Assembly: GCA_024639405.1 (NCBI GenBank)
Contig: JAHEIL010000015.1
Span: 3,263-67,262 of the forward strand
From: Crocinitomicaceae bacterium
Lineage (GTDB): Bacteria; Bacteroidota; Bacteroidia; Flavobacteriales_D; Crocinitomicaceae
Direction of reading: 5' to 3'
DNA: 64,000 bases
How positions within the stretch are numbered: the first letter of the stretch is position 1; every line of letters starts with the position of its first letter. Positions 18,502 to 27,331 of the stretch are shown one piece after another. The translations under genes were made by a program, and so were the position numbers. Under the pieces are notes generated by a model. That model had not been told where the DNA came from and did not search any database. It saw only the letters and a program-made list of their open reading frames with translations.

Positions 18502-19362
18502 TTAAAACGTATATCTTAAGCCTCCTGTTGAAACCATCCCAACGACTGTAGCTGTTTTTATTTCTGGTATTGCAACAAAATTAATCGATGGTTTTAATTC
18601 ATAAGTTAAATGAAGGTGTTTCCAGAATTCACGTTTTTTACCCATTCTAAAATCTATTCCTAGTGGCGCATAGATCGATGATGTCAAATAGTTTTTATTT
18701 TCAAAAATTTCTGTTTGACGTGAGTCAATTGTGTTTTCTTTGGATTTAGGACGGTCCACATTTTCAATCGTATAATCAATACGCGTTGTTGATTCAATTG
18801 TATAACCTAAACTTGCGCCAACTCCAGCATACAATGACCATCTAGCGGATTCATTCGTTCTGAAAATCAACGCTGCATCCAAACGCAATTGCTTAGAAAG
18901 ATTGGTCATTGAGTATCGGTACAACGAATCATGGGTTAAAATTGTTTGTGTGCCTGTTTGTGATGATGTTAAAGTGTCATATGCATATTTAATAACTTTT
19001 TCATATGCCATGTTTAAATTATTATTCATTAAATAAGCAATTCCTAAACGTAACGTTGGATTACTTTTCTTAAACTTTATTCCAACAGATAAGGCGTGAA
19101 ATGAGCCTCCCGTTGCTTGGCGATTTGCCAATGAAAATGAAGAAAAATCTGTTGCTAACAAGGCAGAATTTGGAGCCATTGCTTGAAAATCAAGTAAATT
19201 CGTGTGTGGCATAGGGTTTAGTTGAAAACCGTTTTGCAATTGAACTTCAGTGATGTGAAACGAACATTTTTTATCCGTTTTTGTTGGTGTTGCTTCTTGA
19301 GCAAAAAGAGCGGTTAAGTTAAAAGCACTAGCGGCTAATAAGACAATGGTCTGTTTTTTCAT
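18502..19362 (-). CDS. Outer-membrane beta-barrel-like protein of unknown function
   Basis: I do not recognise a specific family. The 286-residue protein has a clear signal peptide (1-22, ending LTALFAQ). The mature part has alternating hydrophobic/polar strands, a long polar loop with TSSQTGTQT, and the final residues GGLRYTF with a terminal Phe, the usual signature of an outer-membrane barrel recognised by BamA. It resembles PorT/OmpW-like barrels in general style. It is a single gene with its own terminator. Confidence 0.7.
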   Translation of the reverse strand: MKKQTIVLLAASAFNLTALFAQEATPTKTDKKCSFHITEVQLQNGFQLNPMPHTNLLDFQAMAPNSALLATDFSSFSLANRQATGGSFHALSVGIKFKKSNPTLRLGIAYLMNNNLNMAYEKVIKYAYDTLTSSQTGTQTILTHDSLYRYSMTNLSKQLRLDAALIFRTNESARWSLYAGVGASLGYTIESTTRIDYTIENVDRPKSKENTIDSRQTEIFENKNYLTSSIYAPLGIDFRMGKKREFWKHLHLTYELKPSINFVAIPEIKTATVVGMVSTGGLRYTF

Positions 19363-19530
19363 ATTCTATTTTTTGTTCCTTTAACGTATTAATTTCACTT
19401 TGTGTTGCACTAAAAGTAAAAAGATTTGTTAAAAGTTGTTTTTATTTTTTCCTTTTTCACAGTCTTGAGTTAGAAACCTTAAATATTAATCGCTTATTTT
19501 CTATCTTTACAAGCTCAATTGATCAATAGC

Positions 19531-22500
19531 ATGACAAACAAATATCCAGAATACAAAGGTTTAAATTTGCCAAATGTGGCGAAAATGGTGTTAGAAAAAT
19601 GGCAAAAAGAAGCGATTTTTGAACAATCTATCATTACACGTGAAGGAAAAACACCTTTTATTTTCTTTGAAGGTCCGCCTTCTGCCAATGGATTACCTGG
19701 TATTCACCACGTTATGGGTCGTGCTATTAAAGATATTTTTTGCCGCTACAAAACATTAAAAGGATTTCAAGTAAAACGAAAAGCAGGTTGGGATACGCAT
19801 GGATTACCTGTCGAATTAGGCGTAGAAAAAGAACTTGGAATTACTAAAGAAGATATTGGAACAAAAATTTCTGTTGAAGATTACAACAAAGCTTGTAAGG
19901 AAGCTGTCATGCGCTATACCGATATTTGGAACGATTTAACGCTGAAAATGGGTTATTGGGTCGACATGGAAGACCCATACATTACCTATGATTCTAAATA
20001 CATGGAATCTGTTTGGTGGTTAATTGGTCAATTATTTGAAAAGAATTTATTGTACAAAGGTTATACCATTCAACCTTATTCTCCAGCTGCAGGAACTGGC
20101 TTGTCTTCGCATGAATTGAACCAGCCTGGTTGCTATCGTGACGTTACAGACACTACAGTTGTAGCACAGTTTAAGGTTAAAAATGAAAATAAATATTTTC
20201 TAGCTTGGACAACAACTCCGTGGACATTGCCTTCAAATACTGCATTGTGCGTTGGTCCTAAAATTGAATACGTAACTGTTGAAACGTATAATCAATATAC
20301 GTTTGAACCAATCACCGTAATTTTAGCAAAAAACTTGGTGAATTATCAATTCGGAAAAGGATTTGTTGCTTGCGAAACACGCGATGAAGTTTCCAATTAC
20401 ACTGCTGGAGATAAAACAATTCCATATTGTATCATCAATGAATGCCAAGGAAAAGATTTAATTGGAATCGAATACGAACAATTGTTGCCTTATACAGTTC
20501 CAGCTGAACACCCTGAAAAAGCATTTCGTGTCATCGGAGGAGATTTTGTTACCACAGAAGATGGAACCGGTATCGTACACATTGCCCCAACTTTTGGAGC
20601 AGATGATGCACGTGTTGCCGCAGAGGCTGGTGTGCCAGGAATGTTGGTAAAAGACGACAAAGGAAACCTAGTTCCTTTAGTAGATTTACAAGGGAAATTT
20701 AGACCAGAAATGGGTGAATTTGCTGGGAAATTTGTAAAAAATGATTACTACTCTGATCAAGAAAAACCAGAGAAGTCGGTAGATGTTGAGCTAGCTATTT
20801 TATTGAAAACAGAAAACAAAGCGTTTAAAGTTGAAAAATACGTTCACAGCTATCCACATTGCTGGAGAACTGATAAACCAGTTTTATATTATCCGCTAGA
20901 TTCATGGTTCATTCGCGTAACAGATGTGAAAGACCGAATGATGGACTTAAACACAACAATCAACTGGAAACCTGAATCTACAGGTTCTGGTAGATTTGGA
21001 AAATGGCTGGAAAATGTTAATGATTGGAACTTATCGCGGTCTCGCTATTGGGGTATTCCAATTCCAATTTGGTCAACTGAAGAAGGAGATGAACGCATGT
21101 GTATTTCATCTGCTGAACAACTTAAAAATGAATGCACAAAAGCTGTAAATGCAGGCTTTATGTCTAGCAACCCATTCGAACATTTTAAAGTAGGTGATTT
21201 TTCAAAAGAAAATTACGACAGCATCGATTTCCATAAAAATTACATGGATAAAATTACGTTGGTATCACCATCAGGTAAACCGATGAAACGCGAAAGTGAT
21301 TTAATTGATGTTTGGTTCGACTCTGGTTCAATGCCTTATGCACAATGGCATTATCCGTTTGAAAACAAAGAATTGATTGACAACCAAACATCATATCCAG
21401 CTGATTTCATTGCTGAAGGTGTTGATCAAACAAGAGGTTGGTTTTATACGTTACATGCAATTGCAACCATGGTGTTTGATTCTGTAGCGTATAAAAACGT
21501 GATTTCAAACGGACTCGTTTTGGATAAAAACGGTCAAAAAATGTCAAAACGACTTGGTAATGCAATCGATCCGTTTTCAACGCTTGATAAATATGGAGCA
21601 GATGCTACGCGTTGGTACATGATTACAAATGCACAACCTTGGGACAATTTAAAATTTGATTTAGACGGAATTACTGAAATTCAACGTAAGTTCTTTGGTA
21701 CACTTTACAATACCTATTCTTTCTTTTCATTGTATGCCAATATTGATGGATTTGATTACTCTGAAAAAGAAATTGACTTGGCAAATCGCCCAGAAATTGA
21801 CCGATGGATTCTTTCGAAATTGCATTCATTAATTCAAGATGTTGATGGAGCGTTTGCTGAATTTGAACCAACTAAAGCTGGTCGTTTAATTCAAGATTTT
21901 GTAACCGATCAATTGTCGAATTGGTACGTTCGTTTGTGTAGAAGACGCTTCTGGAAAAGTGACGACGCACAAGACAAATTATCGGCATACCAAACTTTGT
22001 GCACTTGTTTGGAAACTATCTCAATTTTAGGCGCTCCAATTGCTCCTTTCTTCATGGATCAATTGTTCAACGACTTAAATTCTGTGACAAAACGTTTTGC
22101 AGTAGCATCGGTACATTTAGCTGATTTCCCACAAGTGAATCAAACATGCATCAACGAAGCGCTTGAAGCACAAATGGACATTGCACAACGCACCTCATCC
22201 TTGGTTTTAGGCTTGCGTAAAAAAGAGAAAATTAGAGTTCGCCAGCCCTTACAAAAAATCATGGTTCCTATTTTAGATAAGTCTTTTGCAAACAATATTT
22301 TACATGTAAAAGAATTGATTTTATCAGAAGTCAATGTGAAAGAATTAGAATTGTTAGAAGAAGGAAATAGCATGTTGGTGAAAAGCATCAAACCTAATTT
22401 TAAAACAATAGGCCCGAAATACGGCAAACAAATGAAAGCAATTTCAGAGTTGGTGAAAGACTTTACCAACGATACCATTGCAGCTATTGAAAGTAATAAA

Positions 22501-22899
22501 GGATGGAATGGATTTATTGATGGTGTTGAAATTTCATTGGATTTAACAGATTTTGAAATCGTTGCACAAGACATCCCTGGCTGGCTAGTTGCTTCTGAAG
22601 GAAGTTTAACTGTTGCATTGGATAGCACAATTTCTGAAACGTTAAAGGCCGAAGGAATTGCCCGTGAATTGGTAAACCGAGTTCAAAATTTAAGAAAAGA
22701 TACAGGATTAGATGTAACAGATCGCATTGCGTTAAAAATCGATACTTCAGCAAGTTTACAAGCAGCCATTGCAGAAAATCAAATGTACGTTTGTGCAGAG
22801 GTTTTGGCAGATTCAATTACATTTAAAACTTTGACTAACGGTTTGTTAACTGATCTTGAATCACCTGAAGATGCACGAATAGAATTAACTAAACTTTAA
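19531..22899 (+). CDS. ileS: Isoleucyl-tRNA synthetase
   Basis: Charges tRNA-Ile. The 1122-residue class I synthetase has an ATP-binding HIGH-region variant, GIHH (57-60) after PPSANGLP, the editing domain (TTTPWTLPSN, and GADDARVAAE), and the KMSKR loop (670-674). The length and the HIGH-variant context resemble the eukaryote-like IleRS2 type, which is often less sensitive to mupirocin; that is inference from family knowledge. The ATG at 19531 is preferred over a TTG at 19519. The C-terminal anticodon-binding region is complete, without the zinc finger of E. coli IleRS as far as I can see. Confidence 0.96.
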   Translation: MTNKYPEYKGLNLPNVAKMVLEKWQKEAIFEQSIITREGKTPFIFFEGPPSANGLPGIHHVMGRAIKDIFCRYKTLKGFQVKRKAGWDTHGLPVELGVEKELGITKEDIGTKISVEDYNKACKEAVMRYTDIWNDLTLKMGYWVDMEDPYITYDSKYMESVWWLIGQLFEKNLLYKGYTIQPYSPAAGTGLSSHELNQPGCYRDVTDTTVVAQFKVKNENKYFLAWTTTPWTLPSNTALCVGPKIEYVTVETYNQYTFEPITVILAKNLVNYQFGKGFVACETRDEVSNYTAGDKTIPYCIINECQGKDLIGIEYEQLLPYTVPAEHPEKAFRVIGGDFVTTEDGTGIVHIAPTFGADDARVAAEAGVPGMLVKDDKGNLVPLVDLQGKFRPEMGEFAGKFVKNDYYSDQEKPEKSVDVELAILLKTENKAFKVEKYVHSYPHCWRTDKPVLYYPLDSWFIRVTDVKDRMMDLNTTINWKPESTGSGRFGKWLENVNDWNLSRSRYWGIPIPIWSTEEGDERMCISSAEQLKNECTKAVNAGFMSSNPFEHFKVGDFSKENYDSIDFHKNYMDKITLVSPSGKPMKRESDLIDVWFDSGSMPYAQWHYPFENKELIDNQTSYPADFIAEGVDQTRGWFYTLHAIATMVFDSVAYKNVISNGLVLDKNGQKMSKRLGNAIDPFSTLDKYGADATRWYMITNAQPWDNLKFDLDGITEIQRKFFGTLYNTYSFFSLYANIDGFDYSEKEIDLANRPEIDRWILSKLHSLIQDVDGAFAEFEPTKAGRLIQDFVTDQLSNWYVRLCRRRFWKSDDAQDKLSAYQTLCTCLETISILGAPIAPFFMDQLFNDLNSVTKRFAVASVHLADFPQVNQTCINEALEAQMDIAQRTSSLVLGLRKKEKIRVRQPLQKIMVPILDKSFANNILHVKELILSEVNVKELELLEEGNSMLVKSIKPNFKTIGPKYGKQMKAISELVKDFTNDTIAAIESNKGWNGFIDGVEISLDLTDFEIVAQDIPGWLVASEGSLTVALDSTISETLKAEGIARELVNRVQNLRKDTGLDVTDRIALKIDTSASLQAAIAENQMYVCAEVLADSITFKTLTNGLLTDLESPEDARIELTKL

Positions 22900-22904
22900 A
22901 AAAC

Positions 22905-22929
22905 CCTGAGGCGAATTTGCTAGCTCAGG
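22905..22929. terminator. Weak bidirectional hairpin between ileS and the TPR gene
   Basis: CCTGAG (22905-22910) and CTCAGG (22924-22929) can pair around a 13-base loop between convergent genes. There is an A run on the ileS side and a short T run downstream. The stem is only 6 bp, so the call is tentative. Confidence 0.35.
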
Positions 22930-22937
22930 CACATCTT

Positions 22938-23930
22938 TTATCGTTTTCCTTTTAAAGCATCAGCACGATTGCGTGACAATTCAAAAGTTGGATCGTATTT
23001 CAAGGCTTTCGCATACGATTGTAATGCATGTGTGATGTCTTTTTGACTTTCATAACATGTGCCTAAATTATGCCATGCTTCCACAAATCGTGGTTCCAGT
23101 TCCAATGCTGAATTGTAATAATAGATAGCACTATCAATGCGGTTAAGGTCGTATTGTTGTATGACACCAATTTGATTCAATGCTTGGTGATAATCTGGTT
23201 TCAACTGCAACATACGTTTGTAATGCGCGATTGCTTTAAACGTTTGACCAAAAACTTGTTCAGCATATGCTAAAGAATATATGACATCTACATTTTTTGG
23301 CTGTAATTCAACAGCTGTTTTGTAATATTCTAAACAAATTTTGTCGTTTTCTGCTTGGTACAATGATCCTAGCATTAAATAGGCTTCAAAAAATTTTGGG
23401 TCTTGTTGCACCGCAGTTTCATACGATGATTTCGCTAAGTCAATTTTATTTAAAACCAAGTAATTAGAACCTTTCATCACATAGGCGTCTCGGTAACGTG
23501 GGTTAATTTTTAATGCCTGATTGATGTATAAAAATGATTTATCAAAATCCATTTGTTGGCTATATGTTGAAGCCAAACTCACATAAATCTTTGGCTCTTT
23601 CGGCATTTTTTTCAATAAAAACGCATAGAATTTTTGAGCGCGCGCAACATCTTCAGGACTTCGATTCGGACGATTGTTCAATGCGTCTGCATACAACAAA
23701 CGCGCTTCATTGTTGGTGCTGTCTAAACGGAAAGCTTTAGCGCCATCAGACAAGGCTAATTCCAAGCGGTAATTTTTGATCATTTTATTCCCATGAAGCA
23801 CTAATAATTCTACACTATCAGGATAGACTTTTAATAAACTATCTAAATTTTGATTTGTTGAAGTGACAACATCTTCTTTCTTTCCGCATGAAAAAAGTAA
23901 AAACGGCACTAAAAAAATTAAATACTTCAT
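22938..23930 (-). CDS. TPR-repeat lipoprotein
   Basis: A 330-residue lipoprotein with a short signal peptide and lipobox LFSC, lipidated at Cys15. The rest is a chain of about seven tetratricopeptide repeats, seen as recurring A-x-x-x-Y/F positions and P-x-x-x-x-A endings (for example YINQALKINPRY, YYNSALELEPRF and YAKALKYDPTF). TPR arrays act as protein-protein scaffolds; the partner here is unknown. It converges on ileS and precedes nothing obvious on its strand, so the context gives no function. Confidence 0.85.
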   Translation of the reverse strand: MKYLIFLVPFLLFSCGKKEDVVTSTNQNLDSLLKVYPDSVELLVLHGNKMIKNYRLELALSDGAKAFRLDSTNNEARLLYADALNNRPNRSPEDVARAQKFYAFLLKKMPKEPKIYVSLASTYSQQMDFDKSFLYINQALKINPRYRDAYVMKGSNYLVLNKIDLAKSSYETAVQQDPKFFEAYLMLGSLYQAENDKICLEYYKTAVELQPKNVDVIYSLAYAEQVFGQTFKAIAHYKRMLQLKPDYHQALNQIGVIQQYDLNRIDSAIYYYNSALELEPRFVEAWHNLGTCYESQKDITHALQSYAKALKYDPTFELSRNRADALKGKR

Positions 23931-24032
23931 ACAATTAAATCGTTACATTGAATTTCAACAAAGTTAATTGAAAATCTAAATTAATAGGATAACGAAATGT
24001 AAACCATCCTTTTTATTGAGCAGAGGGTAACG

Positions 24033-24293
24033 TTAACTCATTTTACCAATGGCACAAGAAACGTAAGATTTTGCTTGTTTAAACAATGTATTGTGCCCTT
24101 TTTCAGGATAACCCATGTGCCCTAATTGTTCAATTAATGCATTTCTTTCGTAAGTTCCAGATACTGTAATTGTTTCTGTCTCCAGTTCAATCGCAACGGT
24201 TTCAACACCTTCTATTTTCAATAAAGCATTGGTAATTCCTTTTACACAACCAGCACATTTAATGTTTTCTACTCTTATTTCTTCTGTTACCAT
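24033..24293 (-). CDS. Heavy-metal-associated (HMA) domain protein
   Basis: An 86-residue protein with one ferredoxin-like HMA domain. Its metal site is IKCAGC (Cys13 and Cys16), followed by the usual amphipathic helix, GVETVAIELETETITVSG strands, and LIEQLGHMGY. This is the copper-chaperone (CopZ-like) or mercury-binding fold, binding a soft metal through the CxxC pair. After about residue 68 there is a short extension, KQAKSYVSCAIGKMS, with one extra Cys. No P-type ATPase is nearby, so metal and partner are not decided. Confidence 0.8.
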   Translation of the reverse strand: MVTEEIRVENIKCAGCVKGITNALLKIEGVETVAIELETETITVSGTYERNALIEQLGHMGYPEKGHNTLFKQAKSYVSCAIGKMS

Positions 24294-24437
24294 AACTTTT
24301 TTCTACTAAATTAATGGTATTCAAGCGCTTGAAATGTAATGTATGTTACCGATAAAAAAAATAAATCTCAAAGTCACCCAACCAATTAATTCATTTTTAC
24401 ATCTACCTTTATGAAGGATTTAAACCTTTGAATTAGT

Positions 24438-24980
24438 GTGCATCGTCAAGAAAACGAAATAGATTTAATCGCAAAATGTATCCAGCGCGACCGAAAGGCT
24501 TGTGCAGAATTGTATGCAACCTATAGTAATTGGTTGTATGCTGTTTGTTTGCGTTACATTTCAGATCAAGACGAGGCAAAAGATGTATTACAAGATGCAT
24601 TTGTATTGATATTTAATAATTTAAGTCAATATTCTGGGACGCATTCTTTTAAAGGTTGGATGAAGAAAATAACGGTAAATACAGCATTAGGAAGTTTTAG
24701 AAAAAAAAATGCTGCAGTACTAAAAGATTCCAAAAACGTGGAGGATGTTGTACTCATTGACACAACACTGATAGAAGCATTCAATTTAGAAGAAATTAGT
24801 TTTTTTCTATCAAACTTATCACCTGGAAGAAAACAAATCTTTTCAGCGTATTACATAGAAGGATACTCACACAAAGAAATTGCTCAGGAATTAGGGATTA
24901 GTGAAGGTACTTCTAAATCGCAATTACACGATGCGAAAAAAGAATTAAAAAAATTAATAGAATTAGCAAATAAAGCATAA
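24438..24980 (+). CDS. ECF-type RNA polymerase sigma factor
   Basis: A 180-residue sigma-70 family factor of the extracytoplasmic function group. Region 2 includes DEAKDVLQDAFVLIFNNL (core and -10 binding) and region 4 the helix-turn-helix around GYSHKEIAQELGISEGTSKSQL. The start is a GTG: an in-frame stop at 24429-24431 excludes any ATG upstream, and there is no in-frame ATG before region 2. Its stop is followed after one base by the start of the membrane-anchored beta-barrel gene, so the two are cotranscribed, a familiar Bacteroidota pairing of ECF sigma with an envelope partner. Confidence 0.92.
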   Translation: MHRQENEIDLIAKCIQRDRKACAELYATYSNWLYAVCLRYISDQDEAKDVLQDAFVLIFNNLSQYSGTHSFKGWMKKITVNTALGSFRKKNAAVLKDSKNVEDVVLIDTTLIEAFNLEEISFFLSNLSPGRKQIFSAYYIEGYSHKEIAQELGISEGTSKSQLHDAKKELKKLIELANKA

Positions 24981-24981
24981 G

Positions 24982-26331
24982 ATGGAACGAAACGAACCAC
25001 AACAGAACGATGCAGATTTAAGAGCGCTTTTTCAATCAAAATTTGAAAATGAAGAGCAGTTAGTGCCCGCACAATCATGGGCTCCAATTGAAAAAAAATT
25101 ATTTCGGAAAAATCGCTTTCGCTTTTATTTTTTCGGGTTATCCGGACTTATAATTGTATCAACTTTTATTGGAATTCAGTTAAATGATTCGAAACAAAAA
25201 AGCCCTAACATAACGAAAATAAGTACTTCAAATATTCAACAAAAAAATTCTGAAAATAAAATAAACCTACAAATCACCAAAAAACAAGCGATTCAAGAAC
25301 CAGCAAGTTTAAAAAACATTCAGCAACAATCATTAATAGTTGAACCCGTTTCACAACTTGAACAAAAAAATCTTGATGGAACAATCCAAACAAAAAAATT
25401 GACAATCGCTCATGAATCTTTGTCTGCTGAAATTTCATCAAGTAAAGCTCCAAACAAAGCTGAAAATGAACTTACAACTATAAATACAAGTAAGACTGAA
25501 CTTGAAAATAATCAGCTTCTTTATTTGAAACTAACTCCGTTAATACAAATCGCGGGCACACCTGTTTCCATATTATTGACTCCAAAACCGCTTGAAAAAA
25601 TAAGAAAAAAACAGAACTATTACATGGGCCTTGCAATTGGTGGAGGAATTAGAATTCAAGAAATCAATGGAAATTTCAATAGTAATCACCCAAACACAAA
25701 AGATTTAGTAGATCGCACCATTCCTATGCGCAACAAACACATTGGTGTAGATTTCGGGTATCAATTAACAAAAAATATAGCCATAGAAACTGGAATTGTG
25801 TTGAACCGATATACGTTTGAAAGTAATTGGTTCGCAAAAGAAATTGAAGACAAAACTGACAATGATTCGTATGAATTTTCTACAAATGACGGTAATTTGA
25901 AAATTGCAGCAGCAGAATTAAATGATTACTTTCAAACGACAAGTTTTACATTGTTAAACGTAAAAGTAAACCACACTTCAAGTTCCCTGCTATTACCTGT
26001 AATTGTCCGATACGATTTTTCCATGAACAAATTTCATCCTTACATAAAATTGGGGGTTGCACTTGATCGAATTTACAATAATATAAGTACCTTAGATATA
26101 GAAAAAAATGGGAATGCAAGAACATTTACTTTTAAAGGAAATGAAATTATCCGAAAAAACACTTTTAATGCAATTATAGCTGTTGGCGGAAGTTATGTGT
26201 TGAGTCCATCTTGGCGCTTCAATGCAGAACTAAATTATTACAGAACTTTTACAAAAGTTGTTGAAACCTCTAAAATGTCAATAAATTCAAGTAATTTACA
26301 ATTAAAATTTGGGTTAAATTATATTTTTTAA
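24982..26331 (+). CDS. Membrane-anchored protein with C-terminal beta-barrel, partner of the ECF sigma factor
   Basis: This 449-residue protein starts with an acidic, soluble segment (about 1-45, including SWAPIEKKLF), then one transmembrane helix (48-67), a long polar Q/N/K/S-rich linker (about 70-180), and a C-terminal beta-strand-rich part with aromatic strands ending in LQLKFGLNYIF, like a PorT/OmpA-type barrel. The same order (cytoplasmic head, helix, linker, barrel-like domain) is common in proteins encoded right after ECF sigma genes in Bacteroidota. The head may act as an anti-sigma domain, but I see no zinc-binding motif. Function is inferred from layout and adjacency only. Confidence 0.7.
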   Translation: MERNEPQQNDADLRALFQSKFENEEQLVPAQSWAPIEKKLFRKNRFRFYFFGLSGLIIVSTFIGIQLNDSKQKSPNITKISTSNIQQKNSENKINLQITKKQAIQEPASLKNIQQQSLIVEPVSQLEQKNLDGTIQTKKLTIAHESLSAEISSSKAPNKAENELTTINTSKTELENNQLLYLKLTPLIQIAGTPVSILLTPKPLEKIRKKQNYYMGLAIGGGIRIQEINGNFNSNHPNTKDLVDRTIPMRNKHIGVDFGYQLTKNIAIETGIVLNRYTFESNWFAKEIEDKTDNDSYEFSTNDGNLKIAAAELNDYFQTTSFTLLNVKVNHTSSSLLLPVIVRYDFSMNKFHPYIKLGVALDRIYNNISTLDIEKNGNARTFTFKGNEIIRKNTFNAIIAVGGSYVLSPSWRFNAELNYYRTFTKVVETSKMSINSSNLQLKFGLNYIF

Positions 26332-26396
26332 TTTTATACCCAACCTTTTTGAAAGAACTTACATCTTTAGAAAAGAAAACACTTAAATTATAACTT

Positions 26397-27254
26397 ATGA
26401 AAAAACAGTGGATGAACAAAACGTTAGTAGGCATGATGCTATTAACTTTAGTAGTTGGATTACAAGCTTGTAAAAAGAAAGACAACGAATACGATAATAG
26501 TAATACGCCATCGATCAATAGAACTGTTGATAATGCGTACGACGAAATGTCAACAATTGCAGACCAAGCAATTACAGGATCTTTAGATTTTTACAAACAT
26601 GGTGAAGTAATCGTTTTATCTGGATCTGACAAACCAGTTGATGTTGAAAAAACTGCTTGTAATGTTGTAATTACAATTGATACAGCAGGAGTTGGTCATA
26701 CTGTAACGGTTGATTGGGGAACAGTTAATTGTGATTGCAATGATGGAAAACAACGTCGTGGAAAATTAGTAATTACATTTACCGGATCATTCCATACAGT
26801 TGGAACTGTTAAAACAATTACACCAGTTGGATACTATGTTAATGACAACCATATTGAAGGAACAAAAACGGTTACAAATATGGGATTAAATAGTTCAAAT
26901 CAACCTTACTTTAATATCCAAGTAAATGGTATAGTTACATTAACTTCTGGTGAAGTTGTTACGTATACTGCAACGCGCGTTCGAACAATTATTGCTGGAT
27001 ACACAACTCCAACACATTGGGATAATGAGTATTTAATTACAGGTTCTGCAAATGCATCTATCTCAAATGGAAATGGGTGGACTTCAGTAATTACGAATCC
27101 TTTACACAAAATCTTTGGATGTGGAAAATTTGTAAGTGGAACAATTAATTTTACTCCAACAAACAAACCATTGCGTGTAATTGATTACGGAACAGGTACA
27201 TGTGATGATACATTTACTGTAACTGTAAACGGTGTAACTTACACGATTAATTGA
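26397..27254 (+). CDS. Lipoprotein of unknown function
   Basis: A 285-residue protein with a lipoprotein signal (VVGLQAC, lipidated at Cys25) followed by a lysine-rich KKKDNEYDN stretch. The mature part is beta-rich, with repeated T/V/G strands and cysteine pairs (NCDCNDG, a late CGKF and GTCDD). I do not recognise a family. It lies 65 bp after the beta-barrel partner gene on the same strand and is closed by a strong terminator, so it is probably the last gene of the ECF-sigma operon or a target of that sigma factor. Confidence 0.7.
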   Translation: MKKQWMNKTLVGMMLLTLVVGLQACKKKDNEYDNSNTPSINRTVDNAYDEMSTIADQAITGSLDFYKHGEVIVLSGSDKPVDVEKTACNVVITIDTAGVGHTVTVDWGTVNCDCNDGKQRRGKLVITFTGSFHTVGTVKTITPVGYYVNDNHIEGTKTVTNMGLNSSNQPYFNIQVNGIVTLTSGEVVTYTATRVRTIIAGYTTPTHWDNEYLITGSANASISNGNGWTSVITNPLHKIFGCGKFVSGTINFTPTNKPLRVIDYGTGTCDDTFTVTVNGVTYTIN

Positions 27255-27275
27255 TAAAATAATAGTAAATATTTT

Positions 27276-27306
27276 AGCCTGAGTAGAAATACTCGGGCTT
27301 TTTTTT
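27276..27306 (+). terminator. Intrinsic terminator after the lipoprotein gene
   Basis: A 10-bp stem (27276-27285 with 27290-27299, one G-T wobble) with a GAAA tetraloop is followed by eight Ts. It lies 21 bp after the stop codon and closes the ECF sigma operon. Confidence 0.88.
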
Positions 27307-27331
27307 ATCCCTTAGAATAAAATTACCCGAA

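Noticed and set aside
24438..24440. ATG start for the sigma factor
   Set aside because: An in-frame stop at 24429-24431 and the absence of any ATG before region 2 force the GTG.
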